In this document: positions 1 through 12,000 of the stretch, one piece after another
How positions within the stretch are numbered: the first letter of the stretch is position 1
Layout: each line of letters opens with the position of its first letter
DNA from: a virus
Length of the DNA: 22,822 bases
IMG/VR virus record: IMGVR_UViG_3300032820_000131
Span: 1 to 22,822 of that record
Reading direction: 5' to 3' (one strand)
Translations under genes and position numbers: made by a program
Notes under the pieces: generated by a model
Database searches by the model: none
Told to the model about the DNA's origin: nothing
The model's input: the letters and a program-made list of their open reading frames with translations, nothing else

Positions 1-3000
1 TGGAGCTTCTACTAAATGCTGTTGTTGATCTGGTAAACGTCCAATCTTTAAGGTATCACCTTTCTTAACTGTTTCAATAATTTCTCTATCAATAACATCA
101 GCAGCACCACTTCCTTTATAGAAGATTACCTTGGAAGTATCATCTTTCTTCGGTGCTTCTGTGAAAGTAACTATACTACCACCATCAAATTTATATCCTT
201 TACCAGGAACTTGAAGGATGTCATTAATCCAAATAAGAAGAACATCTTGAACATTAATTTGAGATCCTTTACGTGAACGAATTGAAATCAAATCTCCACC
301 ATTTTCAGTTAATTGGAAAGTAGTTGTATCACCATCAAAATCATCATCCCAATTATCGAGTACTTGAAGAAGTCCAACAGACCATCCAGTAAATTCATCA
401 TTAAAGGTTTCTGTTATTTCAACAAGGAATTCTTCATAAGAAGAAGTAGTTGGAATACCGGTTGTTCCACCAATAGGAACAGTAAGGAATTCGCCATTTC
501 CATAACCATATCCTGTTTCATCAACTCTAAAATTAACAATACTGGATCCTTGTCCTACCACTACATCAATAGTAGCAGCAGTTCCAATTCCACTATAACC
601 AGAAGCATATTGTAGAGTCATATTGGAATAAGAAGTAGGATCGTCAAATACCACATCCATTGATCTCTGTAAAGATCCACCTCTTGCATAGAAGTGTTCT
701 AATGTCGAAACTCCTGTATTAATCTCAAAAGTCTTATTATCCAAAACTCTTAAAACAGTGGTTCCCCCCGAAGCAGGATCAGTCTTACTTGCAGAGAAGT
801 TATTTGCCCTAGGAGCCATAATTGCTCCCTGAACAGAACCTAATCCCACATAATAAGATGGAACAGTAGAGATACCAATATTAACTTCAAATTCAGTAGT
901 ACTATTAATAGCAGTAATATCTACACCACTATAAGTAGGATCGGGTTTTCTAGGATACCTATGAGTTGTAATTCCACCATCCTTAGCACAAGTAAATTTA
1001 AGAGATTCAGTAGCAATTTTAATACTATTTCCCTGACTCAGACCATGATCACCAATTGTCATCGTCATGATACCAGTGCTAGGACTATAATCTGCAGCAG
1101 TTACATCATACTTGATTATAGTAGAGACACCTACATTTAAAGTAATAGTATTAGCACTAACAGTAGTAATTCCTAAGCAGGTACTAAATCCAGGATCACT
1201 ATATCGTGGATAAGTATGCAGAGTCGCATAATCATCCATGGAACATCTAAAGGTTAAACTATCTTGTTCAACCTTCACAGATTCTCCCATCTTATGAAGT
1301 CCGCCAGCAGAAGCAGATACAAATGTATGAATTCCAGTGTAAGAAGAAGGAATAGTATCTAACACTTGAACTTCAAATGAGGTGCTACCTATACCTGAAA
1401 TAGATCTCCACTTTCCACTAAATGGATCGGTAGTACTTCCTGAACCAGATCTTGGATATGTCTTATTAGCAGTATGTCCATCTAATGCACAAGTGAAGGT
1501 TAATGAATCATTATCAAAACGAACTTTATCTCCACTAGAGAATGAATTTGCAGTACCAACAAAGACCGTCATAATACCTGATACAGGATTATACTGAGCA
1601 GCAGTTACTGTGTGAGTACTTGGTCCAGTAAGACTATGATTACCAATAGTTAAAGCCAGTTGTCCACTAGATGCAGTATAACTAGCATCTGAAACATTAT
1701 AGTAAGATAATGGAGATGAACCCACATTAACAGTAATAGTTGAACTTCCTACCCCAGTAATTGCTGTAACTCCCATTCCTGTAATAGGATCACTGGAACG
1801 AGGATATGCATGAGCACTTGTATTTGAATCTAATGAACAAGTAAAGACTATGGCATTTGTAGAGAATCCTACAGTATCATCTGTGGTGTACGTATGACCT
1901 GCTCCAACCGTCAATACTAAATCACCAGTTGATGCATCATAAGAAGCAGCAGTAGGAGTGGTAGTACCTATTCCTGTTACCGTAACTCCACCACCAACAG
2001 CACTTACAAAAGTATGAGTGTAATTACCACCAGTAACTACGGCACTGCTTGCTGCACTTACAAATTGATGAGTGTAGTCCCCACCTGTAATTACTGCACT
2101 GGTTCCTACACCAACGAATGTATGAGCAAATTGATCAGCAGGACCACCATAACCAACATTAACGGTAATCTTTCCATCATTAAGGGTAATACCATTTGTA
2201 GTCGATCCTACAAAAGTATGAGTACTTGTATTAGTTGAAGGTGTTACACTTAGAACTTGGATTCTAAAAGTATTAGTAGTCTTATTAGAAATCTCTACCC
2301 ATTGTCCAGCAATTGGATCTGTCTCTCGTGGATAAGTATGAGTTGTTTCATTATCATCTTTCGCACAAGTAAAGGATAATGAATTAAGTGCTAATTTAAC
2401 CTTATCACCATTAGATAAACCATGAGAAGGGACTGTAAGCGTCATAACACCTGTGGTAGGGTTATATGAGGCATTTGTTACTGTACTCTTAGTTCCGTCT
2501 CCTGTAATAGCAACTGCGGTATCATATGCTAAGTCTTGACCTCGTGGATAATAATGAGTAGATTCTCCATTATCTAAACCACAAGTAAATGCAAGTCCAG
2601 TAAAGATAACACGACTTGTTTTGCCAGTAGTATTATATCCATGAGGACTAGCAGTTGTAACTGTCATAATACCCGTAGCGGTATTATATCCTACGGCACT
2701 AATACCCAAACGTGGTGAATATGCACAAGTGAATGCAATACCAGAAAGATCTATCTCATCTCCTAATGATAATTCATGAGGAAGATGAGTAGTAACTGTT
2801 GTAAGACCTTGAGCAGTGCTATAACCTACATGGGCAATACTCTTTGCCTTAGAGAATACATAAGGGTTAGTTACAGCAACACCAGTTATGTAACCATCAC
2901 TAATTGCAGCAGTACCAATAGCAACAATATTTGTTCCTGTTAAACTTTCTTGTTGAATGGAAACATTAACTGTTTGAATACCTGATCTATATCCAGAACC

Positions 3001-6000
3001 AGTATATCCAAGACTAATAGAACTGACAGTACCAGCAGTGGAAACAATTGCCGTTCCACCCGCTGCCACTAGTGGTTGATATCCAAATCCTTCACTAGAT
3101 CCAACACTAACAATAACTCCACCCATTGGAAGATTTGAACCGCCTGGATCTGAAGCAATAGAAGTCGCAGTTCCAGTAAAGGTTATAGAAGAAATGCCAG
3201 CACTTTCTGCAATAGTATACTGATAAGTACTTCCATTGGCCTGGAAAATATCATTAACAAGAATGATAGAATCAGTTTGAATACCTGTTACATTTGCACC
3301 ATTAGATTCTAAGGTAAAGGTATTATTAATTCCGTTAAATTGATTAGAAAGACTGTCAAATATATAATTCTCTGTATAGGATTCATTACTACCCCCAGTC
3401 TCACCTGAACGCATAAAGGTTCTTCCTTGGAAATGAGATCCAGTTGATATTCCAACCCAATCCCTATCATCAGGTGGATTGGTAGTACTACTTATAGGAA
3501 CATTCCCATAAGGTGCCTCAGTGAACGTTAGAAGGTTGTTAACGATGTTATAGTTACCAATAACCTTAGTTACTAGTGCATCGGTAGCATGACCCACCAG
3601 GGTCGTTCCTAACCACTCTCTACGCACTCTAATTTTATTGGTGCTACCAATACCAACTCCTTCAATTTTCATAATCTCATCATCAATCTTAATGAGATCG
3701 GCACCAAAGAATGAGGTTATTCCACTAAATTCTGCAATATTCTGAACTCCCAAAAGTTCATTAGAAAGAGTAGTTGTAACAGCAGTAGAGACAACAGGTG
3801 ACTGAATGATATTATCCAGTGCCATCAATACTTTTTGATTCTGTTTCTGAGAAATAAATCTATGAGAAGTACCAATACCCACGCTGGTAATATCTACTGT
3901 CTCTGGTACAATCTTTAATGCTTTTTCTGCTGTTTCAGCAATCTTAATAGTATCATCATTAACTTTAACAACGAATACTTCTGAAGGTAAGAAGGTCGTT
4001 GTACCCACTCCAACAAATCCGTCAGTGGATGCTATTCCGATACCAGAATTAGAAGTTCCTACATGATTATAAGTAATTTTCTCACCAGTAACCCAGAAGT
4101 GATTAGGTACTGTAATAGTATTATCAGCCGTGTCTACTAGTCCACCATCATTTGCTAAGAAATATCTTTCAAAGATATTATAGTTCTTATGTGTTAAATT
4201 GAATGATCTCTTAATATCTCTTTCAGTACCAGTATAAGTCTCAAATCCACTTTCGATAGTTGCATTAGTAAAGTCAATTTCATCCTTAGATGCAACAACA
4301 TTCTTTAATGCATTCATATAAGTCTTAACTTCTACCGCAATACTTGCATTAGGTTGGAAGTATAAAGAAACCGTTCCTAAACCACTAATTCCAGTAGACC
4401 AATAACCTAAATCAGAATGAGTGTTAACAGTTGCATATTCAGTATCATAAGTTTGAACGCTAACAGAAGGATCTTCAATATAATTATCAACAACAATAAT
4501 TTCCGATGTTTGATAATGATTATTAGTTGTATCGGTAACTTGAACTAAGAAATGTGCTCCCTCATAATCATTTGAATACTCAGCAACAGGTACTGCTATA
4601 GGAGTTCCAGAAGCAGCAATATCTTTTGTTCTGGCCTCTATTAAAGCATGGTTCATTTGAATAGTACCAATACCAGAAGAGGTCTGTGCTATTGCAACGT
4701 AAATTGTATTAACAACACAAGTTGTACCGATACCAGCATTAGGAACAAAATCAAGTTTTAAGTCAGTTCCATCGATATAAGGATAATAAGTTCCATAACC
4801 AGCTCCCGAATAACCACCAGGAACAGTAAGTAATTCTCCATATTCTAAAATCTGAACATCCGATCCATCATGAAGAAGATTAATTTCATCAAACTGCCAT
4901 TCACTACTATTGATATCACCAGTACCACTGGCATCAGGGGTAATCTCAACCAACACCTTCACAGAACGATATGTGCTTGCAATACCTACAATATTAGTTG
5001 TGGTGCCAGTAGGAACCTTAGTACTAGAAGATTGAATTATTGCAACATCACTTAAAGCAGTAGTTCCTATTCCTAAGAAATTATCATTTAAATTATAAGA
5101 AAGACATGTAATATCATAATCATTAACACTAAACTTATTAGGATACCATTGTAATTGTCCTAAATCACCACTAATGGCAAAATCAAAGGAACCTTGATCG
5201 TATTCAGTTTCAACTCTTCCATACTGGTTAATATATCCAAATGCCCCATCATGTAAAAGATCAACAATCATTAATTGTCGTTCTTGGGTATATCTTTGAT
5301 CTACCACATAAGTAATATATTTTTGTGCTCTTATATCTGCTAACTTAAATGTATCTACGACACTATACTTGGTGGCCCGTGGATTACTATTGAAAGTCCC
5401 ACTCATATCATCAATAGAAAGAACTCTGTTACCCACAGATTCCTGATAATCCATCAAAATTCTATTTGAGAATATTATTTCATCAGAAACAATAGTAGGA
5501 AGATTTAATGAATTCTCCGTAACCAAATCAAAGTCTTGAACACAGTTGAGATCACCATATCCTATTAAATCTGTTACAACTTCAAGAGAAGTTGTTTGAG
5601 TGGTTAATCCCACTCTCATTGAACTGTCTTTATTAGTTGTCTCCATCTGATAATCGGAGAACTTCTTAAATCCAGCAGTATGATTTATAGAACTTACTAC
5701 ATCATTCCATTTTTCCTCTGCAACTCTTGATCTTAATGCATAAGAGAAATTTTGATAGTAATAACTATCTTGAACTCTTTGCATATTATAGTTAAGAACA
5801 CCTGAATCAGTTTCCCATCCATGCAATACCTTAGATGTTGCATCTAAATTCATAATAGAATTAAAGGATCTTATAGAAGTAGCAGTTCCTTGAGTATTAG
5901 ATGAATCTCCACGAATGACTTCACCAACTTTAAAATCATCAGCAGATGATATTTTTAATATTTCATTATTAAGATCCCATTGTTCTACTGTACCAGAAGC

Positions 6001-9000
6001 AGAAGCAGATGTAACTGTTTCTCCTTCTAGGTATTCCTGAGTTGTTAAATTAATATCAAATACTGGGAAATATTTTTCTGGAATAATTCTACCAGAAGAA
6101 TTAGCAACATCAAATGTACCAATATCTACACCCTCATCAATTAATGATGACATGCTATATGTTATAGTAGCACCTACACCACCAATATTCTTATCAAGTG
6201 AAGTGACTGTGAAAAGTGCATGATTATAATCCGCTGAATTAAAGTTCTTTCCAGTAGATCCTACACCAACACTAATACCCTCTATAAGGAATTTGTCATT
6301 TATTTCAAATGGGAATATATTTGCCGTACTAAATCCTACTGATAATTTAACAAACGCATCTCTAGTAACAGTATTAAATCCAACAGTACTAATACCAACA
6401 CCATTACTATTTTCTACAGGAATAATAGTTGGAGGATATGCTCTACTCAATCCAGTTGGATTTCTGTAAATAGTAACTTGTTGATCTCCTAATTTATAAC
6501 GAATATCAACATTAGAAACTTGTTTCTTACTTTTACCATCAAAAACAAGAAGTTTAGGAGGTGCTTGATATCCTCTTCCTTGGGATGTTATTCCAATAGA
6601 TTCAAAAGCAGCAAGATGATCTATATCAACAATTTGAGGAAGTAATATACTAGGTTGTAAAGTAGTATCAGATGGGAAATTATATCCAATATTATTAATC
6701 TCAGTCCTCTTAATAGAACCCACAGAAGTACTAGAAGGTTCGATAACTGCGGTAGTTCCTACAACGGAAGTAACAGTAGAAATTCCAGGAATAGTATAGT
6801 AATTTGCTCCCTTATCAATTACATTAAACTTCTTAATTGGTCCTAATGCACTACTAGAAGTAGTGTCATATATTACAGTAGAAACAGTGGATGCATAAGA
6901 AGGTTGTTCAGGTAATTGAGCAATAGTATATGTAAAATCAGTTGTAGAAGAAGTTGTAATAACCTGTTCTCCATTATAAAGTGAATATTCAGTTATAATC
7001 TCATTTCCTGCATTAACATCTTCATCTACTACAATTTCTTTCTTAACATTAGGAAGATCACTTTCATAAGTATAATCCAATTTATAATACAGAGTGGGAG
7101 TATACTCATTAATACTTACATTAACCTTAGCACCCACAGCTCCTACTGTTCCTATTCTATCAATTGCAAAGTTAGGATCTGCGGGAGATTTATACCATAG
7201 ATTAGTGAAATTCTTATCAGTATAGAAATTAAGTTCAAATGCAGGATAGGTTGTACCTTGGATTGTATAAGATAATGAAGAATCAGATACATCAAATGAA
7301 GCCGTTGAATCTTGATAGAATCTAAGTTGTGGATTTATGGAGTTAATATTTCCACTGGCTGTACTTGCAACTCCAACAATAGATGGTTTAGATAAAGTTG
7401 AATTATAATGGGTATCAGATAATTTAAAGTTATTCTCATCAGTTCTTACAATATAATATATTCCATTATTTTGTAATCCTTCTATAATAGAAGTATCCGC
7501 AGTATAAAGAACTTTTTGTCCTGTTACAAATCCATGATTGGTTATTGTAAATGTATCAGTAGAAGTATTAACACCGGTGGCAATAAATGATTTGGGATTA
7601 ACTAATAATCTTCTACTATAATCATTATACTTTAAGGTAATATCAGTTGTAACTCCTGGATTTACATCAATGGTTACCTTATCATTATTTGTTAGACCGT
7701 GTGTAGACCCCCCAGAAACGGTTACAAGGTTCCTTGAAACTTCCGCAGTAATTGGATCATAATTAGTCTTAAGACTATGGTATACATCCGTTCCGAGACC
7801 TGTGAAGAAGAACGTACTTGAAGCGGTAGTAGCAATTCCTACCCAAGTGCCTGTGGTACCCATTCCAACGGTAACACTGGATAATCCTATTAAAGTATCG
7901 TTAATTTTAGCAACATAAAGAGTGTCACCATCAGACAATGTAGATATTCCACTAGGATAAGAAGCTTCCTGACGTAGAACTACTAATCCACTTCCACCAT
8001 TAGGAGAATAAGTGATTTTATCATTACTTTGTAAATTATGACCAGGAATATAAAGAGTTTTTGTAGGTACAAAGATCTCAGTAATTCCAGTTCCTGGATT
8101 TGAAAGAGAAATAGTAGTTCCAATACCAACAGCAGCAGTTGTACCTAATCCAACTGTTTCAGATGGATTGAAATAAATCTGTCTATTCCTTCGAGCATTA
8201 TAAGTGGTATTAAATCCAGCATTAATAGTTAAACGACGTTGATCTTGATATAAGAAAGAAGTAACAGTATGAGCTGCACCTATGGTACCATCAACTGCTC
8301 TTAAAACTCTAATCCTATCAAATTCTGGTTGTACATTAAGAACCTTTACTCTCTCAGAAGCAATCTTTAAAATATCATTAGGTTCAATAGCAGGATAAGA
8401 AAGATTACCACTCACATTGAAAAATGTTACAAATCCTGTTGTACCGGTAACTGCAATTCCTGTATTATCATAAGTTCCAATACCAGTTACAACAAATCTA
8501 TTTGTAGAAACCCCTATATTATAAATTCCTCCAATATTAGAAGATGTTGTTGAAAGTCCACTAACAGTAACAGTATCAACATTCTTAAAATTATGAGGAT
8601 TATCTGCTCTTAAAATATATTCTCCCCTAGTATTACCAGGATAAACCTGAACATTACTAATAGTACTAGATGCAACACTTATACTATTAACATCTTTACC
8701 ACCAATAACAGAAACCTTTGCAACAGCTCCATATCCTTGAGTATCTGTATTATCAAAAACAGCTGAATCTCCTACTTGATAAAGGGTACCGCCTGTTAAG
8801 ATTCCTACATTTTCAATAACCCCAGGAGTTACAGATTTAATATCAATAGTTTGAGATAACTTATCAGGAATATAACAATATTCATATTGGAGATCACCTT
8901 CTATTAAATTATAAGGTGCAGTATTCCTCACCCATGAAGAATTATCTAAATCGATACTATCTTGATTTGATGCATAACTAAAGTTGAAATCATGAGGAAT

Positions 9001-12000
9001 AGAATGATAATTAGCCCCTATTAAGTATGGGAAAACAGGTCTCTTATATCCATTAAATACTCCACCTGAATCTGCGGATCCATTGTTAATAGTAGTAAAA
9101 TAAGCATAGGTTCCTTTGGGGAATTCAGGAGTTATACAGAATCTTCCATTATTCTCATCCAGAACAGTTGGATCTTCGACATCTTTATAAACATAATCTT
9201 CAACAAAGAATCCTTGAGGATATAAGGAAGTAGGTGGTCTTTGATCAGGTGAATCAAGACTATAACCACTCTGCATTTGAGCAACTACTCCTCCCGACCT
9301 CTTGACATATCCATAAGGACCATATATTGGATTCCCATCATATGCCCATCCCAATATAGGAGAATGTTGATCGGATTCAACTTCTCTTCCACCTAGAATT
9401 TTTAAATCTTTATCTCCATATAACGTTACTCCTCCTTGATCGGTAGCATATACCGACTCTCTAAGTTTTCTAGGTGCATATAAAGCAGAATACTGCAATC
9501 CTCTATCCACATTAAATTCTTGGGGAATATATCCATCATCAGCAGTAAAGTTGGCAAAATGTCTTTCAAATAAATTAATCGTCCAAGTTTGAACATCAGG
9601 ATCAAATTCAACGCCACTTCCAGGAAATTCTACGTTAATACTCGTAGTTGATTGAGAATATCCATTACCTCCATGAATTACATTAACAGCACTAATCTGG
9701 TCATTCACCATAACAGGAGTAATAACTGCACCTATTCCATCTCCATTAATAGTTAAAGTAGGAGGACAATTATATCTTTCCCCTGCTTTTAAAACTACTA
9801 CTTCTGTAATAACTCCATTAGCTACAATGGGAGATAATTGAGCATCATCTCCTGATGATAATCGGACTAAAGGTTCTCTATTAAGATTAATAATCTCCGA
9901 ATTTCCATATCCAACTCCACTACTCATTAAATGAACAGAAGTTATTTCTCCTCTGAATATGGGCTGAATATCACATTCAAATGTTTCTGTACCAGTAGAT
10001 GCTATACCAACATTACCAATTACTTGTATAGAAATTTCTGGATAATTAAAAGTTTGTGTTCCTACACCAACAGAAGTAAAATCAATATACTGTTTTGACT
10101 TATAATAAAAATCTTTATTCGTTGTTCCTATACCCACAGATGATAGTTTAAAATTATCACTATCAATAGCAGTTACATAATATTCAGTACTTGCAGAAAG
10201 ACCTCCGATTACACTATCAGTAGTCTCTACATAATTGATAACTTCTCCTGATTTATAATCATGATTACTAATATTAATTTGATTTAGAGCTGTATTAATA
10301 CCTGCTGCACTTTTAACAGTTCTCTTTTTATTTTCATATCCAGAACCTGAATTAAGTACATTAATACCTTCTACAATGGTTTTCTTATTATAAGACTGAA
10401 TATATTGCTTACCTATTCCATGAGAAGTCAAGGAAATGGTGTTAATCCCTATTAAAGCATCTCCTTCATTAGAATGTAATTTAACACTTGTTAATCCAAC
10501 CAAAGAAACATAATAAGCAGAATCCGTAGTGATTCCGCCAATAGGTTGTTGATTATTAGTGTCATAAATGACTCTTTCCCCAGAACTAAACTTATGATAA
10601 GTACCAAATCCAATAGTATCTAAATTTAAGTTAACTTCGGGATAAACTTCTCCACCTTGAGAATTAAAAGAGACTGAATGAGTTGCTTCCTTCATATTGG
10701 CAGAAGCTAATGCACCAGATCCATTACCCCCCTCAATTGTTATAATAGGAGTTCCTTGATAATCAAATCCCCCATCTAAAATACGAATATCTTTTAAATT
10801 TCCAGAAACTGCCACATATCCCGTTGCACCTATTCCAGTATTATCACTAATATTCAACAAAGGTGGATTTATAATATCATAATCAATACCAGAATTTACA
10901 ACATCAATTTTATTAATTTTTCCGTAATTAATAGAACTTCTAGACTTATAATTACAAATCTGAACCCCATTAATTAACATGCCTGTCAATCCGGGCGCAG
11001 TTTCAGTTATATTACCATCTTCATCGGGAGAAACGAATTCTCGCAACAAATTTTGAGATTCTAAAATTTTATGCTTAAAACTAGATGGTAAAATCTTGCA
11101 ATTGGTTACATCAATACTATTATCCAGAGAAATGAATGTACCAGTACTAATATTTGTTCTATTTTGTGCTAATTTGATATTATTAGCATCTACACGATAT
11201 ACAAAATAAATTTTTTCATTTGGAGGGATTCTATCTTTAACTTCTTGCGATCCAACTAATCCTGTAACAATATATCCAATATCTCCAGCAAATAAAGAAG
11301 AATTAACCTTTACACCTGTTTTTTTCGTACCAGTAGAAGTGAAATATTCATAATTAACCTTCTCAGGTATATAATAAACTATTTCTCCTGTATAAAATCC
11401 ATGATCACTAAATGGACTTATATTCCATTCTTCTCCAATATAAGTTCCTGTAAAAGTAACAGTTTGGGAGTAAACATCAAGAGGTTGATTATCGTATGAA
11501 GGAAGAGAAGGAGAAGCAACTAAAAGTTTACTATTATTTTTATAAACATTCTGAATATTAGCTGTATATAAAGAAGAAGAAGGAAAACTACTAGAATTAA
11601 CCGTTAAAATATTACGTTTAATATCCCAAGTTGTATTAAGATTTAAATTTCCTTGTCCTCTAATGACAATAGACTTCGCAGAAGGAATATTAATAATACT
11701 AGTAATCTTTTGTGCATCGTTAGCATCAATAAGAGTTGCAGCATCCCCTATTCTGAAATAATGATTTACACTAAGAGTAATTTCATAAGTTAAATCAGAA
11801 GAATCTAATAATTTAACACTTTTTACCTTATAACTAGGAGCAACATTATAAAACCAGTTCTTAGATTTAAATTTAGTGTCTTCAACACCTAAAGTTCTTA
11901 TTTTAGCAGTATCTCCTTTGGAATAATAATAAGTATTGTCTGTAATATCATATTTACCTAAAACGGCGTTAATTCTAACCCTAATTGGATCATTTGGATC

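Noticed and set aside
313-5055. Plus-strand open frames of 60-100 codons inside the giant gene
   Set aside because: They are antisense to the long structural frame, have low-complexity Ser/Thr/Ile/Asn translations and no ribosome-binding sites.
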